DNA of 46,443 nucleotides from Elusimicrobiota bacterium (GTDB lineage: Bacteria > Elusimicrobiota > Elusimicrobia > Elusimicrobiales > UBA9959): the NCBI GenBank assembly GCA_016208085.1, contig JACQYT010000111.1, positions 1-46,443 of the forward strand, in the 5' to 3' direction. Under the pieces are notes generated by a model. That model was not told where the DNA came from and ran no database searches. It worked only from the letters and a program-made list of their open reading frames with translations. The position numbers and the translations under genes were made by a program. How positions within the stretch are numbered: position 1 is the stretch's first letter; every line of letters begins with the position of its first letter. This document shows, piece by piece, positions 40,117 to 46,443 of the stretch.

Positions 40117-41340
40117 ATGAATGAGGTAACCATGACAGATTTATTTGAAAAATGCAGGAATTTCACCATTGCCAGGCAGCTTATGGATGCCGGCATCTAT
40201 CCTTATTTCAAAGAGATTGAATCCGAACAGTCCACCGAAGTCGTCATCCAGGGGAAAAAATTCATAATGATGGGGTCCAACAACTATCTGGGCATCGCCA
40301 ACGATCCGAGGATGAAAAAAGCCGCCATGGACGCGGTGCATAAATTCGGCACCGGCACGGCCGGCTCCAGGTTCCTGAACGGCAATACGGTGCTCCATAC
40401 CGAGCTGGAGCGCAAACTCGCCGCTTTTAAGGGCCGCCAGGCCGCGCTTATCTACGCCACCGGCTACCAGATGAACCTGGGGGTGGTCTCAAGCCTGGTC
40501 GGCAAGGGCGATGTGGCCGTGGTGGACAAACTGGACCACGCCAGCATCCTGGACGGCTGCAGGCTCTCCCATGGCGAAATAAGGAGATTTCAGCACAATA
40601 ACCCCGCCGATCTGGACCGCGTGCTTAAAGAAATCGGCTCCTCCAAGGGCAGGCTTGTCATAGTGGACGGGGTCTTCTCCATGGAGGGGGATGTCTGCCC
40701 GCTGCCTGAAATAGTCAGAGTCGCCAAAAAACGCGGCGCCCGCATAATGGTGGACGACGCCCACGCCACCGGGATCCTCGGCAGGCGCGGCAGGGGAACC
40801 AGCGAATATTTCGGCCTTAACCACGGCGAGGTGGACGTCATCGTCGGCACCTGCTCCAAAGCTCTGGCCTCCGTGGGCGGGTTCGTGGCCGGCGATAAAG
40901 ACATCATCCATTATATCCAGCACACTTCCAGGTCCATGATCTTCTCGGCGGCGCTGCCGCCGGCTTCCGTGGCCGCCATCTCCAAAGCACTGGATATAAT
41001 AGAGAGCGAGCCGGAGCGCATTAAAAAGCTCTGGGACAATTCAAAATACCTGCTGGCCGAATTCAAGGCCCTGGGTTTCAATACCGGCGAGACCCAAACC
41101 CCCATCATCCCGGTCATAATAGGCGACAACACGAAAACGTTCCTCTTGTGGAAAGCGCTCTATGAGGCCGGTCTTTTCACCAACCCCGTCGTCAGTCCTG
41201 CCGTGCCGCCGAAGAGGGCGCTTATAAGAGTGGCCGTCATGGCGACGCACACCAGGGCGCAGCTTGACAAGGCGCTTGATATTCTTGAGACTTGCGCTAA
41301 AAAGACGCTCAAAAAGAAATATTCCGCGCTGGTCGGATGA
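40117..41340 (+). CDS. Alpha-oxoamine synthase, serine palmitoyltransferase-like
   Basis: A 407-residue PLP enzyme that joins an amino acid to an acyl-CoA. Motifs are SNNYLG, GTGTAGSRFLNGN, DHASILDGC (H141), MVDDAHATG (213-219) and the PLP lysine K248 in GTCSKALASVGGF. The start, LFEKCRNFTIARQLMDAGIYPYFKEIES, is typical of bacterial serine palmitoyltransferase-type proteins rather than of BioF (biotin) or Kbl (threonine breakdown). A YghO-like acyltransferase gene follows, a pairing reported for sphingolipid loci. The amino acid substrate is not proven. Confidence 0.8.
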   Translation: MNEVTMTDLFEKCRNFTIARQLMDAGIYPYFKEIESEQSTEVVIQGKKFIMMGSNNYLGIANDPRMKKAAMDAVHKFGTGTAGSRFLNGNTVLHTELERKLAAFKGRQAALIYATGYQMNLGVVSSLVGKGDVAVVDKLDHASILDGCRLSHGEIRRFQHNNPADLDRVLKEIGSSKGRLVIVDGVFSMEGDVCPLPEIVRVAKKRGARIMVDDAHATGILGRRGRGTSEYFGLNHGEVDVIVGTCSKALASVGGFVAGDKDIIHYIQHTSRSMIFSAALPPASVAAISKALDIIESEPERIKKLWDNSKYLLAEFKALGFNTGETQTPIIPVIIGDNTKTFLLWKALYEAGLFTNPVVSPAVPPKRALIRVAVMATHTRAQLDKALDILETCAKKTLKKKYSALVG

Positions 41341-41667
41341 TCCCTCCGCGCCTTGAGATGGGCGGGAGTTATGAGTTTTAAGTTTTGAGCAGTTATATAG
41401 GCTTGTATAATTAAAGCGACATACTGCGAATTACCCCTGCCCATTGTAGTGGCAAAGTTTACTTTGCCTATCATTGTGCCAAGCCGAGTAAGCTCGGCAA
41501 CTACAATAATGATTTATGTCGCCTTATTTATGCAATAATATATACCTGCCTAGCCGGCAGGCAGGCCCCTCTTTTAAAAAGAGGGGAAGAGCCTGCCCCT
41601 GTATGTATTAGGCAGGGGGGAGATTTTTTCATAACTCATAATTCCTAACTCAAAACTGCCGAAAGTA
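41341..41667. other. Intergenic stretch with nested palindromes and a MITE-like core
   Basis: Outer arms of TTATGAGTTTTAAG units (41368-41396) are inverted at 41630-41658. Inside lies a 107-bp palindromic core from GCGACATA (41416) to TATGTCGC (41522), with internal stems around GGCAAAGTTTACTTTGCC and GCCGAGTAAGCTCGGC. Further stems follow: a GCCTAGCCGGCAGGC type at about 41547-41565 and CCCCTCTTTT/AAAAGAGGGG at about 41566-41587. No gene is supported. Confidence 0.65.
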
Positions 41668-42780
41668 ATGCCTATAGAACTTCGAGAGCTGAGTGAAAGC
41701 GGCACACCCGCTTTTGTGGGTTTCCCGTACGAGCTGTTCAAGGGCCATCCTTATTGGGTCGGAGAACTCAAGTCGGAAGCCCGCCGCCTTTTAAGCCTTG
41801 CCCATCCGTTCTGGCGCCACGGGGAAAGAAAACTGTTTATGGCGTTTAAAGACGGCAAACCGGCAGGGAGGCTGGCCGCCGTCCTAAACCACAAGCACAA
41901 CGCTTTCCATGATGAAAAATGCGGCTTTTTCGGTTTTTTCGACTGCATAGATGACCGGGAAGTTTCGAGCGCCATGTTCGAGTCGACCCTGAAATGGCTT
42001 AAGAGCAGCGGCATGGACAAGGTCCGCGGGCCCGTCAACCCGTCCACAAACGAGACCTGCGGCCTGCTTATAGAAGGTTTTGACTCCCCGCCGATGGTTA
42101 TGACGCCCTATAACCCGGCGTATTACGCCGCTTTGATAGAGGCCGCGGGATTCGCCAAGGCCAAGGACCTTTACGCGTTCCAGGCGTTCACCAAAAGCGG
42201 GTTCCCGGAAAGGATGGAAAAGATAGTCGCTCGCATGACCCGCGCCGGGAAAGTCTCGCTGGAACTGGTGGATATAAGGCGCATCAAAGAGGCGCTGGCC
42301 GACCTGAAGGAGATCTATAACTCCGCCTGGGAAAGGAACTGGGGCTTTGTGCCGATGAGCGATGAGGAGATAGACGAGCTGGCCCGGGCCTTAAAACCGC
42401 TGCTAAAGCCGGAATATCTGTATTTCGCCAGGGTGGACGGGCGGGCCGCCGGCTTTGTGCTGCTTCTGCCGGATTTTAACATAGCCCTTAAGGGCGTCAG
42501 CGGCTCCCTGAATCCGCTGAACATCCTGCCGTTTCTTTACAGGCTGGCCGTTCCGATGCGCCGCGGCCGCCTGCTGGCTTTAGGCGTTAAAAAAGAATTT
42601 CGCGGCCGGGGGGTTGAACTTCTCCTTATCAAACAGGCCTTCGCGTCCGCGGCGTCGATGAAATGGGAATACGGCGATCTTTCCTGGACGCTGGAAGACA
42701 ACGACCGGATGAATAACGTCATTGCGGCCGCCGGCGGGAAAGTCTATAAAAAGTTCCGCATCTATGAAAAAACTATTTAA
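41668..42780 (+). CDS. YghO-like GNAT-superfamily acyltransferase
   Basis: A 370-residue protein matching the YghO type: HPFWRHGERKLFMAFKDGKPAGRLAAVLNHKHN, FFGFFDCIDDREV, VRGPVNPSTNETCGLLIEGFDSPPMVMTPYNPAYYAALIEAAGF, then a C-terminal GNAT-like half with GVKKEFRGRGVELLLIKQAF. It has no signal peptide. Proteins of this type are found beside serine palmitoyltransferase-like genes, as here. I infer an N-acylation step in unusual lipid synthesis, though E. coli YghO itself is uncharacterised. A clear hairpin terminator follows 26 bp after its stop. Confidence 0.8.
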   Translation: MPIELRELSESGTPAFVGFPYELFKGHPYWVGELKSEARRLLSLAHPFWRHGERKLFMAFKDGKPAGRLAAVLNHKHNAFHDEKCGFFGFFDCIDDREVSSAMFESTLKWLKSSGMDKVRGPVNPSTNETCGLLIEGFDSPPMVMTPYNPAYYAALIEAAGFAKAKDLYAFQAFTKSGFPERMEKIVARMTRAGKVSLELVDIRRIKEALADLKEIYNSAWERNWGFVPMSDEEIDELARALKPLLKPEYLYFARVDGRAAGFVLLLPDFNIALKGVSGSLNPLNILPFLYRLAVPMRRGRLLALGVKKEFRGRGVELLLIKQAFASAASMKWEYGDLSWTLEDNDRMNNVIAAAGGKVYKKFRIYEKTI

Positions 42781-42805
42781 AGGACAGTAGACAGGATACA
42801 GTATA

Positions 42806-42829
42806 AAATGTTGCCGGACAACATTTTAT
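42806..42829 (+). terminator. Hairpin terminator after the YghO-like gene
   Basis: AAAATGTTG and CAACATTTT form a perfect 9-bp stem around CCGGA, followed by an ATTT run. It lies 26 bp after the acyltransferase stop and plausibly ends that transcript. Confidence 0.6.
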
Positions 42830-42854
42830 TTCCTGAACCGGCGATGCAGATTTG

Positions 42855-42939
42855 ATGAGCGTTTATTGGTAAAATCTATTGGTTAAAGTTGGCAAACGGG
42901 CGAACGGATGCCTGAAAATTGCTTGTTGCAATTTTCGGG
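42855..42939 (+). repeat. Dispersed intergenic repeat, copy B (partial)
   Basis: Shares GAGCGTTTATTGGTAAA, TTGGCAAACGGGCGAACG and the terminal stem CCTGAAAATTGC/TGCAATTTTCGGG with copies A and C. It lacks the TCTTTCCTGACCGGCG start. It stands 50 bp before the HD-GYP gene. Confidence 0.6.
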
Positions 42940-42989
42940 CTTAACTTTTCGGCAAACTTTGCTTAACTTGAAAGGTTTATAATGCTATT

Positions 42990-44057
42990 ATGAGATTCTC
43001 AGACCTCAGCGGCAGGAAAACCCGCGAAAACAGACCTGCGGCCGCGGCCGCAAAGCCGGCCCCGGCGCCCGCTCCTGTTCCCCCCCCTCAAAGGCCTTTC
43101 AGGGAACTGGACGCCGAAGCCAGGGAGTGCTATTCAAAAAACCTTTCCATAGCCGTCGAACTGCTCGGCCAGATAGACAGGTCTTACGTGGAGAAATACG
43201 AGAAGATGCTCCGGCTGGCGAAACTAAACTTGCGCACGCTCGGCGAAAATCCGGCGGTGTTGAATTATACCGCCTACGCCACAGCCGGCAATTATCTTCA
43301 CGCCCACTCGGCCAATACGGCTATAATAAGCCAGGTCATAGGCCTGGAGCTCGAACTGGAACCGGACAAGGCGGCTTTTCTTGGTTTCTGCGCGCTGGCC
43401 CACGACATAGGCATGACGGGCTATCTGAAGGGTGTCAACAAGGAGGGCAGGCTTACGGACGAGGAATTCTCCGAGATGACGCTCCACTCCGCCGCGGGCG
43501 CCCAAAAAGTGGACCGGATAATAGACATAGATTATAAAGTCAAAGAGCGGGCGATTAAAATAATATCCCAGGTCCATGAACGAATAGATTCAAGCGGCTA
43601 CCCAAAACGCCTGGCGGGCGGGGAAATAGACGTATTCGCCCAGATCATAGGCGTGGCCGACGTATATGAGGCCATGTCCCACCAACGCCCCTGGCGCGAG
43701 ACCTATCATCCCCATAACGCGGTAAAACACCTTATAGACAAGGAAGGCAGGGGTTTTGATTCAAAGATTGTTAAGGCGCTTATAGGGGCGGTGACCCTCT
43801 ATCCCCCGGGCTCGCTGGTGGTTTTATCCACCGGCGAAATAGCCAGGGTGGTAATGACCAATAAAGGTTCGCTTACCCGGCCGGTGGTGGAAGCGCTCCT
43901 TGACGCGAATTTTGAGCCGGTCCCCCCGCAACTGGTCGACCTTATGGAATACCCGCTTACCGCCGTGAAGCGCATCGTGGAATTTGAGGAAATAAGCCGC
44001 AAAAACCCTAAATTCGCGGCCAAACTGGAACTGGCGCGCTGGTGGGTGGAGTGGTAA
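42990..44057 (+). CDS. HD-GYP domain protein, putative c-di-GMP phosphodiesterase
   Basis: A 355-residue protein with a Pro/Ala-rich N-terminal linker. The HD-GYP catalytic core contains H104/H106, the HD pair in LAHDIGM (H138, D139), H166, HERIDSSGYP (H196, GYP 203-205), and VADVYEAMSHQRPWR with D224. All metal ligands and the GYP signature appear present. These enzymes usually break down cyclic di-GMP to pGpG or GMP. The gene is flanked by inverted copies of a dispersed repeat and followed by a single-domain response regulator, its probable partner. Confidence 0.9.
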   Translation: MRFSDLSGRKTRENRPAAAAAKPAPAPAPVPPPQRPFRELDAEARECYSKNLSIAVELLGQIDRSYVEKYEKMLRLAKLNLRTLGENPAVLNYTAYATAGNYLHAHSANTAIISQVIGLELELEPDKAAFLGFCALAHDIGMTGYLKGVNKEGRLTDEEFSEMTLHSAAGAQKVDRIIDIDYKVKERAIKIISQVHERIDSSGYPKRLAGGEIDVFAQIIGVADVYEAMSHQRPWRETYHPHNAVKHLIDKEGRGFDSKIVKALIGAVTLYPPGSLVVLSTGEIARVVMTNKGSLTRPVVEALLDANFEPVPPQLVDLMEYPLTAVKRIVEFEEISRKNPKFAAKLELARWWVEW

Positions 44058-44166
44058 CCCGAAAATTGGCTGCCAATTTTCGGGTGTTCGTTCGCCTGTT
44101 TGCCGACTTCCGCCGATAGATTTACCAATAAACGCCTGTCAAATTTGCGTCGCCGGTCAGGAAAGA
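44058..44166 (-). repeat. Dispersed intergenic repeat, copy C (inverted)
   Basis: The reverse complement matches copy A block for block. It ends in a perfect stem CCCGAAAATTGG/CCAATTTTCGGG at 44058-44084. It lies directly after the HD-GYP stop, where the stem can act as a terminator, and 17 bp before the response regulator start. Confidence 0.75.
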
Positions 44167-44183
44167 GCCAGAAAAAAGCCATT

Positions 44184-44552
44184 ATGAAGAAACTTTTATT
44201 TATTGAAGACGAAGGCTATGTCATTGAGCGCGTCAACGAGATACTCAATGATTTTCCGCAGTTCGAGATAACGCGCTCTGGTAACGGTGAGGAGGCCCGC
44301 AGGCTCCTTGAAGACAGGGCTTTTGACGTTGTCGTGACCGATATATATATGCGCGGAGTTTCGGGCCTGGAACTGCTTTATAAAGCCCGGCAGAAAAACG
44401 AGGAAGTATGCGTGATAATAATAACCGGGCTGGAGAGCGCCGACCTGGCCGCCAAAGCCCTGAAAGAAGGCGCCCTGGATTTCGTCATAAAACCCCCCGG
44501 CCTGGACCGCCTGGCCAATATCCTGAAGCTGGTAACCCTCGTAAAAATATAG
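44184..44552 (+). CDS. Single-domain response regulator (CheY-like)
   Basis: A 122-residue protein taken from ATG 44184; upstream in-frame codons belong to a repeat. The receiver domain is complete: the acidic pair in FIEDEG, the phosphorylatable Asp in VVVTDIYMRG, the Thr/Ser switch in IIITGLES, and the Lys in FVIKPPG. There is no output domain, so it acts by protein contact, plausibly on the neighbouring HD-GYP protein. No histidine kinase is nearby. Confidence 0.93.
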   Translation: MKKLLFIEDEGYVIERVNEILNDFPQFEITRSGNGEEARRLLEDRAFDVVVTDIYMRGVSGLELLYKARQKNEEVCVIIITGLESADLAAKALKEGALDFVIKPPGLDRLANILKLVTLVKI

Positions 44553-44556
44553 AGGG

Positions 44557-45021
44557 TTAATCGGAGAGAAGCCGGCTTATCTGCGACATGGGATACACCG
44601 GGAACCGGCTCCTTTTCTCCAGACGATCGCCGGCATACACAACAGCCCCTTCAGAAACCGTTTTTGGGAACAATTTGGCAAATCTGTTTAAATTCTTAAA
44701 ATAGTCCTCGTTTACCGTTTCACCGGCTTTAATTTCAATCGGCAGCATTTGCGGCCCGCGGCCGAGAATCAGATCCACTTCATTGCCGGCCGAATCCCTG
44801 AAGAAACTTAAATTGACGGTTCCAGCGTCGTTGAGCCTGTGTTTTATAACCTCCATTACAACCAGATTCTCAAACAAACTGCCGCGCAGGGGATGAGTGG
44901 GCAACTGGCGCGCGTTTTCAATTCCAATAAGGAAAGCCGCAAGCCCTACATCGTAAAAATACAGTTTCGGGCTTTTTATAAACCGCTTGCGTATGTTTTC
45001 GTGGCTAGGCTGAAGCCTTTT
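44557..45021 (-). pseudogene. C-terminal remnant of an AAA-family ATPase with DUF4143 domain
   Basis: The frame is open from a stop at 45022-45024 to 44557. The sequence before the apparent start is already in family: NIRKRFIKSPKLYFYDVGLAAFLIG, then LPTHPLRGSLFENLVVMEVIKH, SFFRDSAGNEVDLIL and IEIKAGET. These are the later part of DUF4143 ATPases (the KSPKLYFxDxGL, GxxFEN and nuclease-like EVDhhh/EhK motifs). The N-terminal AAA part with Walker motifs is absent. It is therefore a 5'-truncated gene. Confidence 0.8.
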
Positions 45022-45276
45022 TTATGCAAAACGCAAGTTCAACTTGCGTTTTGCAGCCCCGAAGACCCTGCAACATAGAATTCGGAGCAAGTTTATCCGC
45101 CGCAAATAAGAAAATCAAAGAACGTAAATAGCAAAAAGGGTAACAGCCGTCCGCCTTAGGCGGAAGGAGTTATTGACCTGAATTCGGGGCAAGTTTGCGA
45201 CGGAGCACCGACGAGAGATCTCATGCTCATCTTTGGATTAGAAAATGCTCATGCTTCCGCCTAAATATCCCATCCC
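45022..45276. other. Intergenic stretch with hairpin and short direct repeat
   Basis: A perfect palindromic stem GCAAAACGCAAGTT/AACTTGCGTTTTGC lies at 45026-45054 beside the broken end of the ATPase remnant. A direct repeat of GAATTCGG(A/G)GCAAGTTT occurs near 45079 and 45181. A CCGCCTTAGGCGG stem lies near 45152. No gene is seen. Confidence 0.45.
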
Positions 45277-46149
45277 TTAATCATCGGTTTTCCTGAATAT
45301 CGCTCGGAGCAATTGGAACGGGCGCCTGATGTGGTTGGTCCAGGAAGCCCGGCCGTAGCGTTTCTCAAGGAAGGCCTTTCCCGGGAACAGGTATCTGGCG
45401 AAAAGCCCCGGCCGGTGAAGCCCCGGCAGGAAATACTCAAACAGGCGAAAATGCCTGGCGGCCGCTTTTTCAAAAAAGCGGCTTTTTAATTTCTCCGCTC
45501 CGCGCGGTTGGAAAGCGGAGAGTTCTTTTTGCGACATCAGCTTTGGGTGCGCCGCCGAAAGCCGGGTGAATACCGGATAAAGCGCCGGTTTAAGTTTTTC
45601 GTCCGCCGCGATATCGCAGGCTCTCCGCCAGAAATCCGCCCTGTCGGTTTTCCGGTATACGAACTTGAGCAGGCGGGCCAGGTCTTCCAGGGTCCTGGGC
45701 TTGAGGCAGCCGTGGTAAAGCAGGGTGTGGGACGCCAGGTGCAGCAGTTGGTCCTCAAAACCGAGGGCGGGGACGCCCATGCCTTCCGAAACCCGCGCGG
45801 CCCTGTGCCAGAGGGCCTCCGTTTCTTTCTGATGCCAGAGCCCGGTATGAAGGTCCACAATTACCGGCGGCGCAAAACTGAGGGCTGAGGGCCTGTAATA
45901 AGCCTGGGAGCTATTCTCCATCGGTTTAAAGCCCAGGCCCCGCAGCAGGGCGTCAAAAGCCTTTTCGTCCGCGGGCCGGATAAGGATATCAATATCCGTC
46001 ATTTCCCGTTCCCCCGGCCCGAAAACGCCTTCCGCCAGCAGCGCCGCGCCTTTGAGTAGTATCAGTTCAAGGTTTTTTTGGGCGGCTGCCGCGCTTATCT
46101 CGTCAAGCGCCCCCAGCAGCAATATGTTCCTGGCCAGAATATTTTTCAT
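45277..46149 (-). CDS. Nucleotidyltransferase family protein (NTP_transf_5 type)
   Basis: A 290-residue protein. The nucleotidyltransferase core is LILLKGAALLAEGVFGPGEREMTDIDILI, with the D-x-D pair in TDIDILI, followed by FDALLRGLGFKP. VDLHTGLWH holds a later acidic residue. The helical C-terminal two thirds, with HLASHTLLYHG and DLARLLKFV, are typical of this uncharacterised family, which often sits in polysaccharide or peptide-modification loci. No such locus is visible within the window on this side. Confidence 0.8.
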   Translation of the reverse strand: MKNILARNILLLGALDEISAAAAQKNLELILLKGAALLAEGVFGPGEREMTDIDILIRPADEKAFDALLRGLGFKPMENSSQAYYRPSALSFAPPVIVDLHTGLWHQKETEALWHRAARVSEGMGVPALGFEDQLLHLASHTLLYHGCLKPRTLEDLARLLKFVYRKTDRADFWRRACDIAADEKLKPALYPVFTRLSAAHPKLMSQKELSAFQPRGAEKLKSRFFEKAAARHFRLFEYFLPGLHRPGLFARYLFPGKAFLEKRYGRASWTNHIRRPFQLLRAIFRKTDD

Positions 46150-46207
46150 AATCCGGTGTAGACATAGGGAGACATAGGGGACGACATAGGGGACGTTGCT
46201 TAAAGAT

Positions 46208-46406
46208 TCAAAGTTCGGTCAGCGCACTGCCCCTTCCGGCAAGCATACTGATTGCGCCCGAAGTCAGCCCTGTCTGTTTTGAAAGAAACTCTCCGCTTAT
46301 TCCCTGAATTCCGGGCGATTTTTACTCATTACAACTTGATGAGTTTCTTATCTATGGCCCTCAAAATCAGTTCTTGCTTTTTCGTGAGAGTGACAACACG
46401 AGACAT
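46208..46406 (-). pseudogene. Degraded small helix-turn-helix protein fragment
   Basis: On the minus strand an ATG at 46406 with AGGGG upstream gives MSRVVTLTKKQELILRAIDKK, then stops at 46331-46329. Shortly after, in another frame, KSPGIQGISGEFLSKQTGLT continues to SMLAGRGSALTEL and a stop at 46208. The second piece looks like a helix-turn-helix. The two may be parts of one frameshifted DNA-binding protein. Units of GACATAGGGGAC (46152-46196) follow. Confidence 0.3.
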
Positions 46407-46443
46407 TTTAAAAATTCCCCTGGAGTCCCTTAGATAAACCTTA

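Noticed and set aside
1-46443. tRNA or rRNA genes
   Set aside because: No cloverleaf with CCA-type ends or rRNA signature sequences were noticed in any gap; a tRNAscan/Infernal run would settle it.

Overview
The window reads as chromosomal DNA of a GC-rich, Gram-negative-type bacterium. The gene mix is radical SAM enzymes, a dapB-dapL lysine/diaminopimelate pair, an acc gene cluster, a heptose nucleotidyltransferase domain, an HD-GYP protein, many small exported Lys/Pro- or Cys-rich proteins, and intergenic spaces full of short-unit palindromic repeats. This resembles uncultured lineages such as Elusimicrobiota, but that is inference from style only: no rRNA or other decisive phylogenetic marker lies in the window. 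The standard bacterial code fits, since TGA is used as a normal stop.

Region 1 (1-8017) is accessory DNA. Two directly repeated copies of one end of an IS91-like element (1-199 and 2678-2876) bracket a CAAX-type protease gene and a small exported protein gene that carries an in-frame TGA in its signal peptide. Right after the second end lies a two-gene cassette with an ATGA overlap. Its first gene encodes a Schlafen/AlbA_2 plus GHKL-ATPase-like protein. Its second encodes a fusion of a class III nucleotide-cyclase-like domain, a NACHT NTPase and HEAT repeats; the tail is built of near-identical 93-bp units with an out-of-frame collapse at the end. The layout suggests a sensor/defence or signalling NTPase module. 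A 1.2-kb element with 14-bp terminal inverted repeats (6816-8017) follows. It carries a chimeric transposase remnant and an accessory gene.

Region 2 (8044-16814) holds an exported phosphodiesterase, a B12-type radical SAM protein, and then three more radical SAM proteins in a row. These three converge on a short gene for a 107-residue peptide made of a leader and 15 uninterrupted His-Xaa-Ser triplets. A gene for a Cys-rich, membrane-anchored protein lies directly upstream of the peptide gene on the same strand. This is a strong candidate RiPP locus related to, but differently built from, the known HXS systems.

Region 3 (17037-28709) is mostly housekeeping: dapB, dapL, a hydrolase, a small duplicated-motif protein, folD, an acetyltransferase, a methyltransferase, an AbiEii-type toxin-antitoxin pair, nadA, a glycerophosphodiesterase, a PHP phosphoesterase, a NifU-like scaffold and two unknown proteins. 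Region 4 (28835-31671) is an overlapping pair of large exported/membrane proteins of unknown function.

Region 5 (32066-44552) holds a low-molecular-weight phosphatase, glyA, a newly noticed 57-residue gene, a methylthioadenosine-phosphorylase-family gene, cdd, an accB-like gene with an altered biotinylation motif, a zinc-ribbon/TPR protein, accC, an rfaE2-type gene, a serine-palmitoyltransferase-like alpha-oxoamine synthase, a YghO-like acyltransferase, HD-GYP and a response regulator. Region 6 (44557-46443) has a DUF4143 ATPase remnant, a nucleotidyltransferase and a degraded helix-turn-helix fragment. Throughout, gene ends run into inverted arms of 6-8-bp repeat units whose sequence differs from site to site while the hairpin layout stays the same.
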